64,000 nt of DNA from JAIQFF01 sp963788505 (GTDB taxonomy: Bacteria; Acidobacteriota; Terriglobia; Terriglobales; Acidobacteriaceae), in assembly GCA_963788505.1 (NCBI GenBank), contig CAWBGY010000011.1, forward strand, positions 62,001 to 126,000, written 5' to 3'. Made by a program: the position numbers and the translations under genes. Numbering within the stretch: position 1 is the first letter of the stretch; each line of letters starts with the position of its first letter. Under the pieces are notes generated by a model. It was not told the DNA's origin. It ran no database searches and saw nothing but the letters and a program-made list of their open reading frames with translations. Shown here piece after piece: positions 35,462 through 45,899 of this stretch.

Positions 35462-35602
35462 GTGTGGGACGGACACTCCGGTCCGTCGCGTTTGACTTTG
35501 ACTTTGCTGTCTAACTTGTTCAGCCAGAGGCAAAAGCAAATCACCGAAATTCCGAACCGGAATCAACAGCAAAGGCAGCGGGACCGCAGTGTCCGTCCCG
35601 CC
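35462..35602. repeat. MITE-like element, family D (copy 2, 141 bp)
   Basis: Terminal inverted repeats (GTGTGGGACGGACACTCCGG ... and the complement ending CAGTGTCCGTCCCGCC) flank an AT-richer centre, as in copy 1 at 21042-21186. It lies upstream of the M20 gene start, within the M20/phoH divergent region. Confidence 0.85.
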
Positions 35603-35836
35603 TTGGCCAGCGTTCCCCAACAGTAACAAAATCCGCATTGCCGCCATTGACTCCCCTCGGCGAGCAGCGGTACCCTTTACCCCAATGGTAGTTGCTTGCA
35701 CTTCGGGGCGAGCATCCTCGGCTGGTTCCACCTCCAGACATGAGAATCGTTTGTCCGCCATGGGTGGCAGTGTTTCTGCCCTCCACGCACAGGCAACCCA
35801 GCATCTAAACGCGCCGGAGGAAGCGCCAAATACGGA

Positions 35837-36904
35837 ATGAAGAAGAGCATTGAAATCAGTCCCCACATCGAGACTCTGTTCGGCACGCGCGACGAAAATG
35901 TGCGCCTGCTGGAAGACGGCCTGAATATCAACATCGACCTGCGATCGGATTCCATCGACCTGGAAGGGGCGGCGCGCGACGTGGCCCGGGCGGAGCAGGT
36001 TTTTGCCGATTACGACCACCTGCAACGCTCCGGATTCACCTTCAACAATGGCGACCTGGGCAGCATGCTGCGGGTTCTGCTGGCCGACCCCAAAGTTACA
36101 CTGCGCGGTTTGGCCGAAGCGGGACGCCAGCGGTCCTTCGGACGCCGCACCGTGCAGCCCAAAAGCGTGAATCAGCGGCGCTACCTCGAAGCCATCGAGA
36201 GTCACGACATGGTATTCGGCATCGGGCCGGCGGGGACGGGCAAGACCTACCTGGCCGTGGCCATGGCAATTTCCGCGTTGCAGTCGAAACGCGTGAACCG
36301 GATCATCCTGGCGCGTCCCGCGGTAGAGGCGGGCGAGCGTCTGGGGTTTCTTCCCGGTACCCTGCAGGACAAGATTGACCCTTATCTGCGTCCCTTGTAC
36401 GACGCCCTGTACGATTTGCTGGAGCCGGAAAAGGTCGATCGCTATCTGGAGAAGAACGTGATCGAGATCGCGCCAATTGCGTTCATGCGCGGGCGCACCT
36501 TGAACGATTCATTCGTGATCCTGGACGAGGCCCAGAACACGACTTCCGAACAGATGAAGATGTTCGTCACCCGCCTGGGATTCAACTCCAAGGCAGTGAT
36601 CACCGGCGACGTGACTCAGATTGATTTGCCCAACGCGCGGCGCAGTGGCCTGCTGGAGGCGGCGGAGGTGTTGAAGCACGTGGAAGGCCTGACTTTCGCT
36701 TACTTCGACGATACCGACGTGGTGCGGCACCAGTTGGTGCAGCGCATCATCCGCGCCTACGATGAGCACAAGGCGAAAGCGGTGGGGGAGCAACTGCCGC
36801 TGCTGGACTCCAGGACGAACGGCAAGGCCAACGGGACTGGGACCGAGACGGCGCCCGGACAGAACAGCAGCCTGTCCTCGTCGGAAGTAGAAACCAACGA
36901 GTAG
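35837..36904 (+). CDS. ybeZ: PhoH-like ATPase (YbeZ)
   Basis: This 355-residue protein has an N-terminal KH-like region, then the PhoH P-loop domain: Walker A GIGPAGTGKTYLAVAMA, RIILARPAVEAGERLGFLPG, Walker B SFVILDEAQNTTSEQMKMF and SKAVITGDVTQIDLP. YbeZ partners the YbeY RNase in ribosome maturation and RNA quality control. It is followed by ybeY, a CorC-like gene (ybeX position) and era, the conserved cluster order. A hairpin with a T-rich tail just after the stop may attenuate the downstream genes. Confidence 0.94.
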   Translation: MKKSIEISPHIETLFGTRDENVRLLEDGLNINIDLRSDSIDLEGAARDVARAEQVFADYDHLQRSGFTFNNGDLGSMLRVLLADPKVTLRGLAEAGRQRSFGRRTVQPKSVNQRRYLEAIESHDMVFGIGPAGTGKTYLAVAMAISALQSKRVNRIILARPAVEAGERLGFLPGTLQDKIDPYLRPLYDALYDLLEPEKVDRYLEKNVIEIAPIAFMRGRTLNDSFVILDEAQNTTSEQMKMFVTRLGFNSKAVITGDVTQIDLPNARRSGLLEAAEVLKHVEGLTFAYFDDTDVVRHQLVQRIIRAYDEHKAKAVGEQLPLLDSRTNGKANGTGTETAPGQNSSLSSSEVETNE

Positions 36905-36920
36905 AGCAGGTAAGATTGAA

Positions 36921-36957
36921 CAGGAGGGCGCCCGGATGAGGCCCTCCTGTTTGCTTT
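36921..36957 (+). terminator. Terminator/attenuator between ybeZ and ybeY
   Basis: The stem CAGGAGGGC/GCCCTCCTG has an 11-base loop and the tail TTTGCTTTT. The only ATG with a good Shine-Dalgarno for a longer YbeY (36936) lies inside this hairpin, which argues against using it. Confidence 0.7.
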
Positions 36958-37031
36958 TGGTGCCACTCGGGAAAAGAAAAGCCTCTACCGCAAACAGCGC
37001 AAAGAACCCGCAAGCAAAGAAGAAAAGCTTG

Positions 37032-37541
37032 GTGATCATTCGCAAACCCGTGACCGGATTGAGCGATACCGCTTTGGCGAAGTTCGTCGCCCGGGCCAGG
37101 AGTGCCAGCCAGCTCAAGGGCGCGGTCAACGTACTGGTGACCGGCAACTCTGAGCTGCGCTCGCTGAACCGGCGTTTTCGTGCGAAAGACCAGCCTACGG
37201 ACGTGCTCTCCTTTCCCGCCGGGCCCGGCCCGGCCAACGGTCTGGCCGGGGATATCGCGATTTCAGCGGACATCGCGAAGCAGAACGCCCGCCGGCTGGG
37301 CCATTCCGCGGCCCAGGAGGTTAAAATCCTGGCGCTTCACGGCGTGCTGCATCTCGTGGGTTACGATCATGAACATGACGCGGGCGCGATGGCGGGTAAG
37401 GAAGCGGATTTGCGGCGGTCGTTGGGGCTGCCTCCGGGTTTGATTGAGAGGAACGGAAGGATGGGGCGGGGTACGCGCAGGGCGCGGCTCAAAGCCGCAG
37501 GCGGGGGCGCCCGCGCCGCGCAGGCCCCCCGGATCCGATGA
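37032..37541 (+). CDS. ybeY: Endoribonuclease YbeY
   Basis: YbeY is a zinc RNase needed for 16S rRNA 3'-end maturation. The metal motif HGVLHLVGYDHEHD (HGxLHLxGYDH) is intact. RRFRAKDQPTDVLSFP is also typical. The start is set at GTG 37032 (VIIRKPVTGLSDTALAKF); the frame is open to ATG 36936, but that stretch encodes a repeat of family F and sits in a terminator hairpin. The C-terminus carries ~25 extra Arg/Ala-rich residues (ARLKAAGGGARAAQ) encoded by a family A palindrome at 37490-37525. The stop overlaps the next gene as ATGA. Confidence 0.92.
   Translation: MIIRKPVTGLSDTALAKFVARARSASQLKGAVNVLVTGNSELRSLNRRFRAKDQPTDVLSFPAGPGPANGLAGDIAISADIAKQNARRLGHSAAQEVKILALHGVLHLVGYDHEHDAGAMAGKEADLRRSLGLPPGLIERNGRMGRGTRRARLKAAGGGARAAQAPRIR
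37490..37525. repeat. Family A GC palindrome at the 3' end of ybeY
   Basis: The sequence AGCCGCAGGCGGGGGCGCCC and its complement-like continuation add the peptide KAAGGGARAAQ to YbeY just before its stop. It overlaps the region that should hold the ribosome binding site of the next gene. Confidence 0.7.
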
Positions 37542-38803
37542 ACTACGCGATCGCAGCTGCGTTGCTCTTGCTGTTTTTCCTGCTGACCCTGGTGTCCTAC
37601 GCGGAGCGGGTGTACGCGGAGATGGGCAAATTTCTCTCGCGTGAGTTTCAGGACAACATTGCCACCTTCGAGCAGAAGGTCGAGCCGAGGTTGGGAGTCG
37701 GCCGGGCGCGGGCCGCCCTCTCGGTCGCGGTGCTGACGCAAATTATCACGGCTGCGATTGCTTTGCTGGTGGGTTTCGCGGTTTTCCGTGACCGGGGCTG
37801 GGGTATTTACGAAATTCTGCAGGCCACGCTGAGCCTGGCCCTGATCGTTATCCTGTTTAATCGCTTCCTGCCGTTCGTCTTTTTTTCCCGGACCCGCGGC
37901 GAATGGCTGGCCCGCTGCGCCATCGTGCTGCGCCTGCTGATCTACCTGGCGCTGCCCCTGACCCTGGTGTTGGGGTTTCTGAAATCGGTCACGGCCCTGA
38001 CCAAGGAGCATTCCGACGAAGCGCCTGAGACCCAGGCGGAAGCAGTGGACGCGCTCATCGAGGCGGGCCGGGAGGAAGGTATCCTGGATGAAAGTAATCG
38101 GGACCTGATCCAGTCGGTGGTGGAGTTCAGCGAGAAAACCGTTCGCGAGGCCATGAAACCACGGCCCGAAATCGTGGCCGTCCCGACCAACACCAGCGTC
38201 GAGCAGTTCATCGAATTGCTGCGCACCCAACCTTTTTCCCGGGTACCGGTTTTCGAAGGCACGATCCACAACATCGTGGGAATTGTCTTTGCCCAGGACG
38301 TGCTGCAGGTGCCGGACACCGAGGCCCACACGCGCACCGTGGATACGATCATGCGCCGCGATGTCTATTTCGTTCCCGAGAGCAAACTGGTCAGTGACCT
38401 GCTGCGCCAAATGCAGCAGAACAATATCCGCATGGCCATTGTGGTGGACGAGTACGGTGGAGTGGCGGGGCTGGTGACCATCGAAGACCTGGTCGAAGAA
38501 ATCGTGGGAGAGATCCGGGACGAGCACGAAAAATTGGAAGTGATCCGGGAAAACGAGAATTCCTACATCGTGCCCGGCAGCATGGATGTGGACCGGCTGG
38601 TGGAAATGTTCGGCATACGCCCCGAAGGCAAGGAGTCAGCGACGGTCGCGGGACTGGTGAGCGAACTGGCGGGCCGCATCCCGCACCGGGGTGAAGTGGT
38701 CGAGGAAGACGGCCTCCGCTTCGAAGTGCTGGAATCGACCGAGCGGCGCGTGGAGCGGGTAAGGATCTCGGTCGCCAAACCGACGCAGATGAAGCTGATA
38801 TAG
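37538..38803 (+). CDS. HlyC/CorC-family protein with CBS pair (YbeX position)
   Basis: This 421-residue protein has three or four N-terminal helices (AIAAALLLLFFLLTLVSYAERVY; VAVLTQIITAAIALLVGFAVF; LLIYLALPLTLVLGFLKSV), then a CBS pair (VVEFSEKTVREAMKPRPEIVAVP; DTIMRRDVYFVPESKLVSDLL; MAIVVDEYGGVAGLVTIEDLVEEIVGEI) and a C-terminal CorC_HlyC domain. The family is tied to Mg/Co efflux and, in the ybeZYX cluster, to ribosome function. Its ATG overlaps the ybeY stop. The initial membrane region differs from a standard DUF21 domain. Confidence 0.88.
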   Translation: MNYAIAAALLLLFFLLTLVSYAERVYAEMGKFLSREFQDNIATFEQKVEPRLGVGRARAALSVAVLTQIITAAIALLVGFAVFRDRGWGIYEILQATLSLALIVILFNRFLPFVFFSRTRGEWLARCAIVLRLLIYLALPLTLVLGFLKSVTALTKEHSDEAPETQAEAVDALIEAGREEGILDESNRDLIQSVVEFSEKTVREAMKPRPEIVAVPTNTSVEQFIELLRTQPFSRVPVFEGTIHNIVGIVFAQDVLQVPDTEAHTRTVDTIMRRDVYFVPESKLVSDLLRQMQQNNIRMAIVVDEYGGVAGLVTIEDLVEEIVGEIRDEHEKLEVIRENENSYIVPGSMDVDRLVEMFGIRPEGKESATVAGLVSELAGRIPHRGEVVEEDGLRFEVLESTERRVERVRISVAKPTQMKLI

Positions 38804-38814
38804 TCGGATTCTCG

Positions 38815-38851
38815 AGGCGCCGCCGGACAGCCGGAGACGCCGGCGCTACGA
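38815..38851. repeat. Family C single arm
   Basis: The sequence CGCCGGACAGCCGGAGACGC matches one arm of the 132-bp element at 1671-1802. It lies between the CorC-like gene and era. Confidence 0.65.
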
Positions 38852-38859
38852 AACTACTT

Positions 38860-39804
38860 ATGGCCTTCCACTCCGGATTCGTCTGCATTCTGGGCCGTCC
38901 TAACGCAGGCAAATCCACCCTGCTCAATGCGCTGGTCGGCGAGAAGCTGGCCATTATCAGCCCCAAACCACAGACCACGCGCAACCGAATTCTGGGAATT
39001 ATCCACGTGCCCGGGCAAAAGGGCAGACTCGGCGGCCAGGTCGTTCTCATCGATACTCCGGGGGTTCACCGGCCCGACACTTCTCTGGGCCGGAAGATGA
39101 TGGCGGAGGTGCGGGAGGCGATGGTGGGCTGCGAACTGGTGCTGCTGATCGCGGACGTGACCCGCAGGTTCACGCGGGAAGATCAGTTCGTGCTTGAGAT
39201 GGCGAAAAAGTCAGGAACGCCGGTGTTCCTGCTGCTGAACAAGATTGATCTTCTCCGCGGTACGAAGAAAGAAAGACTGTTGCCCATCATGGACGACTAT
39301 CGAAAGCTCCACAATTTCCGGGAAATTATTCCTCTCTCCGCGCGAAAACGCGAAGGCCTCGAAGTACTCCTGGAGAAGGTGCTCCGTTTCCTGCCGGAAG
39401 GTCCACACTATTTTCCTGAAGACCAGGTTACCGACCAGCCTGTCCGTTTCATGGTGGCAGAAGTCATCCGGGAACAGGTCCTGGTGGAGACGGAAGAAGA
39501 AGTCCCGTACGCGACCACGGTTGCGATCGAGCAATTTGAGGAAGGAACAAAAGTGACCCGCATCGCCGCCGTCATCTACTGCGAACGGAGCGGACAGAAG
39601 GGAATCCTGGTGGGCAAAGGCGGCCAGATGCTCAAGAAGATCGGCACCGCGGCCCGCTTGCAGATCGAAAAAATGCTGGGAAAGCGGGTTTTCCTGGAAC
39701 TCTTCGTGAAGGTCCGTGAAAACTGGCGGGAGTCGCACGAGTTCGTCGAGGAACTCGATTGGCGCCGCCAGGGGGAGCGCCTGGCGGGCAGCGGCAAGCC
39801 ATGA
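38860..39804 (+). CDS. era: GTPase Era
   Basis: Era binds the 3' end of 16S rRNA and acts in 30S assembly. The G motifs are GRPNAGKSTLLNAL (G1), PQTTRN (G2), DTPGVHRP (G3) and LLNKIDLL (G4), and the KH domain has IAAVIYCERSGQKGILVGKG. The length of 314 residues is normal. It ends the ybeZ-ybeY-corC-era cluster, all genes of ribosome maturation. Confidence 0.96.
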   Translation: MAFHSGFVCILGRPNAGKSTLLNALVGEKLAIISPKPQTTRNRILGIIHVPGQKGRLGGQVVLIDTPGVHRPDTSLGRKMMAEVREAMVGCELVLLIADVTRRFTREDQFVLEMAKKSGTPVFLLLNKIDLLRGTKKERLLPIMDDYRKLHNFREIIPLSARKREGLEVLLEKVLRFLPEGPHYFPEDQVTDQPVRFMVAEVIREQVLVETEEEVPYATTVAIEQFEEGTKVTRIAAVIYCERSGQKGILVGKGGQMLKKIGTAARLQIEKMLGKRVFLELFVKVRENWRESHEFVEELDWRRQGERLAGSGKP

Positions 39805-39905
39805 GCGGGCGTCACTTTGCTCGAATGCCAGGATGGCTGTAGAATCCCGGAACGCGGGGGCGCATCCAACCAGTAGGCATCCAACTATCGAAACGAAAGC
39901 AGGCC

Positions 39906-40343
39906 ATGACCGATAACCCGGAAATGCACAATTTCGAAACCGGCAAGTTGAAGTTGAAAGTTACGCTCGCCGCCGACCGGACCGCTGTGGATCCGGTGGT
40001 CCAGAGCGTAATGGACCTGGTGAGGCAAGTGCATTGCGACGCGGAGAAATACGATGCTATCGAATTGGCGCTGACGGAAGCCCTGGCCAATGCAGTCGTT
40101 CACGGGGCCAAGGCTGACCCTTCGAAAATCGTTGAATGCGACGTGGTCTGCAACGAAGACGAGAGCCTGTTGATCGTGGTTCGCGATCCCGGCAACGGAT
40201 TCGATCCGGGCAAAATTCCCAGCCCACTCCGCGGCGAAAGCGTCTATTCCGATCACGGTCGCGGAATCTTTCTGATCAACCAGCTCATGGATGAGGTGAA
40301 GTTCCTGAAGAACGGCACCGAAATCCACATGATCAAAAAGTAG
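39906..40343 (+). CDS. Anti-sigma factor-like serine kinase (RsbW/HATPase_c_2)
   Basis: This 145-residue single-domain GHKL ATPase has N-box ELALTEALANAVVHGAKAD, G1 box VVRDPGNGFDPGKIP and G2 region YSDHGRGIFLINQLMDEV, the pattern of RsbW/SpoIIAB-like anti-sigma kinases. Such proteins bind an alternative sigma factor or an anti-anti-sigma partner. Neither is encoded next to it, so the target is unknown. It follows era by ~100 bases and converges on the NtrX-like gene. Confidence 0.87.
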   Translation: MTDNPEMHNFETGKLKLKVTLAADRTAVDPVVQSVMDLVRQVHCDAEKYDAIELALTEALANAVVHGAKADPSKIVECDVVCNEDESLLIVVRDPGNGFDPGKIPSPLRGESVYSDHGRGIFLINQLMDEVKFLKNGTEIHMIKK

Positions 40344-40425
40344 CGCCGCTGTCCTGTCGGCCGTCGCGGTGCCGTCCCTCCCACGCAGGTGAGGGAAAGG
40401 TTCCCTCCCACCCCGAACTTGGGGT

Positions 40426-41773
<1,348 letters not shown>

Positions 41774-41781
<8 letters not shown>

Positions 41782-44030
41782 GCTGGCGGGTGGGTACGGG
41801 GGTGAGCAGGATTTCCCCGGCGACGGGCAACTCCACGACAAACCTGGTGCCGACCGGTCGATTCTCCTCGACGCGAATGGAGCCGCGGTGGTCTTCGATG
41901 ATGCGACTGACGATGGCCAAGCCCAAACCCGTCCCCCGTTTCTTGGTGGAGAAGTAGGGCAGGAAGAGCCGCTCTTTCAATTCCTGGGTGACGCCGTGGC
42001 CAGTATCGGCGACCGTGATTTCGACCGCGTCCCGGCTGCCCACCAGGGAGGTGGAGATCTGAATGTCGCGCACCAGCGCACCTTGCATGGCTTCGGCGGC
42101 ATTGTCCAACAGGTTGGCCAGGGCGCGCTTGATGGCCTCGGCGTCAGCCATCACCTTGGGCAGGTCGGCGGCGAGGAACGTCCGCACATGAATCCCGTCC
42201 AGCCGGCCGTTGAACATGGCCAGCGTATTTTCCACGATCGAGTTGATGTTTGCAGGCGCGGGCTTCGCCGTGGGGAAACGCGCCAGGGTGGAAAATTCGT
42301 CCACCAGGGTGCGCAATGTTTCCACCGCCCCGCCGATGGTTTCGGCGCAACCATGCAGAACTTCGAGCGAAGCCGCGTCCGGAGGAGAGCCGCGCTCGAG
42401 ATGGCGGCGAATCCGTTCCGCTGAAAGCGCAATCGGCGTCAGCGGGTTTTTGATTTCGTGCGCCACCCGCCGCGCCACTTCGCGCCACGCTGTCTGCTTC
42501 TGGGCCTTGAGCAGATCGGACAGATCCTCGAAGACCAGAACATACCCCAGTCCCTGGCCTCCATGCAGCAACGTGGCTACTGTGACTGCGGCGTTGAACC
42601 GCGAGCGATGCAGGGCCACCTCGAGCTGTGTGGTGGTCGTGCCCATGCGGTCGGCGCGCCGCAACAAAGGCTCCAGATCTTCCAGGATCTCCCGCGGAAG
42701 TACTTCCGGTAGCGCCGCGCCGATCACGATCAGATTCGAGGCGTCCGGCCCGGAAGGGTTGAACATGCGAATCAAGGCCTGGTTGACATGAGTGATGCGG
42801 CGATTTGCATCCAGCGAAAGCACCCCGGTGGGGATGCTCTCCAGAATGGTCTCGATGTGCTGGCGGCGCTGCTCCAGCGCCATGTTAGCTGCGCCCAGAT
42901 CGTGGCTGGAAGCTTCGAGCTGATGGCGGCTGGTTTCGAGCTCTTCCGCCATGCGGTTGAAAGACCGCACCAGGTCGCCTATTTCGTCGGCCGCGCTGAC
43001 CTCCACCCGGTAATCCAGACGTCCCCGCGAAATCTCCTGCGTGGCTTCGGCCAACGCTACCACCGGGCGGGTCACCAGCTTGGCCAGGTACAGCGCCAGC
43101 CAGGTGGTGGAAAACAGCACCAGCACCGTGAGCAGCAACAACAGCTCCATGTAAGTGCGGCGCACCAGCCGGCGTTGACGGTAGAGTTCGAGATAGCGGT
43201 GCTGGCTGGCATCAAGTTGTTTGACGGTCTCGGAGAATTTTTGGGGTAAGGGCATGGCCACCACGATCAGGCCGCGATCGCGCCACCGGAGCGCCACTCA
43301 AAATGTAGTCGGTGTTTTCCCACTTGAAGGGGACCACGGCATCGGACGTCAGGCGATCCAGCGGGATTTTCGGTTTTATCAACGGCCAGGGGGCGGGAAT
43401 ATCGATGCTGGCTTCCGCGTTGCCCTGCTCCAGGGCCACGGCAAATCCGCCCTGCAACGTGGTTTCGTGGCGCCGGAATTCGCTCATGACGCTGGAAAAG
43501 CTGTGACCCGCATAGGCCCGCTGCGTCTCCGGGGAGGCCGCGATGGCCGTGGCCTCGGCGCGAGCGTTCTGGGCTGCGTACTTCGAGACCAGCGAGGCCA
43601 CGGCCGCCGTGTCTTCACGCACCTCTTCGACCGGGCGCGAAAACCAGCGTTCGAGAGAGCGATTCATCAGGCCGTAGGCAAACCAGAACATCATGATGAC
43701 CGGAAGGAACGAGAGCAGCAGTCCGCCCACCACCAGCCGGGTACGAAACTTCGAACCCAGTACGCCCAGCCGCCGTTCCGCGAAAAGTTTCAGGAGGTTG
43801 CGGGCCAGAACGAACGTCAGGGCCACGAACAGCAGAAAGATCACGATGGTGAGGGCGGCGAAGAATAAAAGAGGAAAACGCTCCTGATTGGTGTCCGGGT
43901 TGAGGAAGGGCAAATCGAAAGATGACTGGGAAAGAAGAATCCCAAACGACACCAGGATCCCGATCGCCAGCAAGATGATCACTTTCTTGCGACTGGTGGT
44001 CGGTTTGCGGGTTGGACTGGGAGCAGGCAT
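41774..44030 (-). CDS. NtrY-like sensor histidine kinase, frameshifted
   Basis: The start is ATG 44030 (MPAPSPTRKPTTSRKK; the frame is open to 44069). Several helices (KVIILLAIGILVSFGILLSQ; PLLFFAALTIVIFLLFVALT; LVVGGLLLSFLPVIMMFWFAYG) and a periplasmic region come first. Near 43290 the frame shifts from LSGAPV to WRDRGLIVVAMPLP. After a further helix come HAMP (VTRPVVALAEATQEISRG), PAS, HisKA (REVARRVAHEIKNPLTPIALSAERIRRHLE) and HATPase (GHGVTQELKERLFLPYFSTKKRGTGLGLAI). The phosphorylated His lies in AHEIKNPLTP. The architecture is NtrY. The signal is not known, and the downstream NtrX-like regulator is its partner by overlap. Confidence 0.87.
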
Positions 44031-44275
44031 TTTACTGACGGGCTCGGGGAAACGAGAGCGCTCCAACATGAGTATCCGGGCCTAAGTGCCTCATTATAAG
44101 CCTCAGGTACTGAGCTTGACCGTAGCCGATCGTGCTCCCTCAAGGAACGCCGAAGCAACCACCACGTCAATTTCTGATTAGCCAGAGCGCTGCTCCGCCT
44201 TTTTCTCCGCACCGCTAAAAAAGTGGCGGGCGGGCTGGCCCCTGCTTTTCTCCGGCCGGGTGCCCCACTCAAGCC

Positions 44276-44331
44276 GTTTGTCGGCTTGGGTGGGGTAGTT
44301 TGCGGGTCTTAAGTAGCGGCGCCCATCAGTG
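44276..44331. repeat. Direct repeat H, left copy
   Basis: The ~55-bp sequence beginning GTTTGTCGGCTTGGGTGGGG and containing CTTAAGTAGCGGCGCC recurs at 45112-45165 in the same orientation with about 80% identity. The two copies bracket the toxin-antitoxin genes. Confidence 0.7.
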
Positions 44332-44335
44332 ATGG

Positions 44336-44632
44336 ATGCCGACGCCAACATACAACCTAGCCCAGATAAAGGGCTTAATGAAAGACCGGAGTTGGATTTT
44401 GACAGAATCGGCACGGGACACGGCCACGCAACTAGGCTTCGATGAGGAAGATATCTACGACTGCATCGTCAACTATCTTGAGGAGACACATTTTTACAAG
44501 ACAATGGAAGCTACAAAAAAGATCGGGCTAATGCAGGACGTTTATTACATCACCTATGAAAGCCAACGTTTATACGTGAAGTTGCAGGTGAATGTCGACG
44601 CTGTGGTCATCTCTTTCAAAGAGCAAGAGTAG
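44336..44632 (+). CDS. mqsR: MqsR-like type II toxin (mRNA interferase)
   Basis: This 98-residue protein matches the MqsR pattern: an N-terminal PTYNLAQIKGLMKDR, the middle ATQLGFDEEDIYDCIVNYLEETHFYKTME and the terminal MQDVYYITYESQRLYVKLQV. MqsR toxins are RelE-fold endoribonucleases that cut mRNA at GCU sites. The order toxin then antitoxin, with a 26-base gap, is that of mqsRA. Base composition is AT-richer than that of neighbours, and the pair lies between direct repeats, which suggests acquisition. Confidence 0.88.
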   Translation: MPTPTYNLAQIKGLMKDRSWILTESARDTATQLGFDEEDIYDCIVNYLEETHFYKTMEATKKIGLMQDVYYITYESQRLYVKLQVNVDAVVISFKEQE

Positions 44633-44658
44633 ATTTGGGACGAACAGAGGAGAAGCAA

Positions 44659-44895
44659 ATGGCATGCAACGTGTGCGGTGGTTCGACAACCAAAGTTAAG
44701 GAAACCAAGCAGGCGAAATATCGCGGTGAAATCGTCGAGGTGGTGACGGAGTTGTTCCGTTGCGATTCCTGTAAGGAAGGCTTTGTTACCCCGGAGCAGA
44801 TGCGTGCTCACGTTCGTACCGTAAAGAATGAGGTAAGGAGAGAGCCTTTCACGGATACGGTTCCGCAGGCTCGAAGCGAGAGCTGTTCAGGATAA
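44659..44895 (+). CDS. mqsA: MqsA-like antitoxin, zinc-finger part only
   Basis: This 78-residue protein starts at ATG 44659 with GAGGAGAAG upstream. The YgiT/MqsA-type zinc domain is clear, with ligands Cys3, Cys6, Cys35 and Cys38 (MACNVCGG; FRCDSCKEGFVTPEQM). Full-length MqsA proteins are ~130 residues with a C-terminal XRE-type HTH that binds the promoter. Here the protein stops after PQARSESCSG, and no HTH is found in any frame downstream. It may neutralise the toxin by the zinc domain alone without autoregulation, or it may be truncated. Confidence 0.8.
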   Translation: MACNVCGGSTTKVKETKQAKYRGEIVEVVTELFRCDSCKEGFVTPEQMRAHVRTVKNEVRREPFTDTVPQARSESCSG

Positions 44896-45111
44896 AGCTC
44901 TCGAGAAGGCTTTCGCCCATCTTGGGAACAGGAATGCGGCGGACCGCCGCGAAAGCGATCGGCGACTTCAAGTTAGCGTATGACGCGCTTGCTTTCATCC
45001 ATGCATTTTTCTCGATGTGTCACTCAGATGCAACCAGACTTCGCTGAATTTTTCACCGACGTGGGTTTCTCCCTAGGCTTTCCTAATCGCAGTTCAGCCG
45101 GGCGTCCGGCA

Positions 45112-45165
45112 GTTGTCGGCTTGGGTCGGGAGTTTGCGAGTCCTAAGTAGCGACGCCGAACAGTG
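45112..45165. repeat. Direct repeat H, right copy
   Basis: The sequence from GTTGTCGGCTTGGGTCGG through CCTAAGTAGCGACGCC matches the copy at 44276-44331. Together the copies flank mqsRA at a distance of ~836 bp. Confidence 0.7.
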
Positions 45166-45880
45166 TAGAACGGCACTGAATCTACGACTGCAGGATTCAA
45201 TCTGAAGACGAGCAGAGCCGGTCACCCCAGTCATTCGCAAAAAGCGCGAATGAATGGGGCACCTTGCTGTCGGTCGGTCCAACTTCTTGCCTCACGCTGG
45301 GTTCAACTCCACCAGACTGGAATGCCGCTGCCAAATCTCCGCCCCGACAAAGTGTGGGAAACGGCGACTGTTAGATTTTGGCCTTTGGATGGTTTGCCGA
45401 TTTTGTGGCCCCTAAGGTCTTACTTCAACGACGATTCTTATTTCGACTTTCGGGATCGATGGCAGCTTCCAATCTTGTGGTCAGAAAATGGCGCTGCCCG
45501 TCGGACGTGAATAGATGGTAATCGGCGACGAGGCTCTTGTCACAGATGCACGGCCCGCCCAAGGGGAGCTTGGACGGCGCAGCCCGAGATGAAACTGGGT
45601 GTGTTCGTCCGGGCCTCCCGCACAGACCCACCTTTGCAGAAACGCAAGAGTCGGGCAGGCTTGCCGGTCGGCCCGACCTATCCGTATTTTTCCGAGGGCC
45701 AGCTCAGCAGCATTACCGAAGTCATTCAACCCCGCTGCCCTGTTTCCGCCCTATTTTTTCCTCGCATCGCGGCCTTTGCCCTGTAATCGCGCGGTTTCTG
45801 CGGGAGTTGAATCTCTGACCTTGCAAACGACTACCCACTAGTCCTACGCACTAAAGTTACTGGTGCCGTAACCCAGTTAC

Positions 45881-45899
45881 GTTGACAATTTGTGTCAAC
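45881..45899. promoter_or_regulatory. Perfect palindrome upstream of pilB
   Basis: GTTGACAATTTGTGTCAAC has perfect 7-base arms and contains a TTGACA hexamer that could be a -35 box. It lies 98 bases before the pilB start, so a repressor or activator bound here could control the pilus operon. Confidence 0.5.

Noticed and set aside
45250..45841. Several 65-93 codon frames in the gene-poor region
   Set aside because: They overlap each other in different frames and strands, none has a domain or ribosome site, and composition does not single one out.
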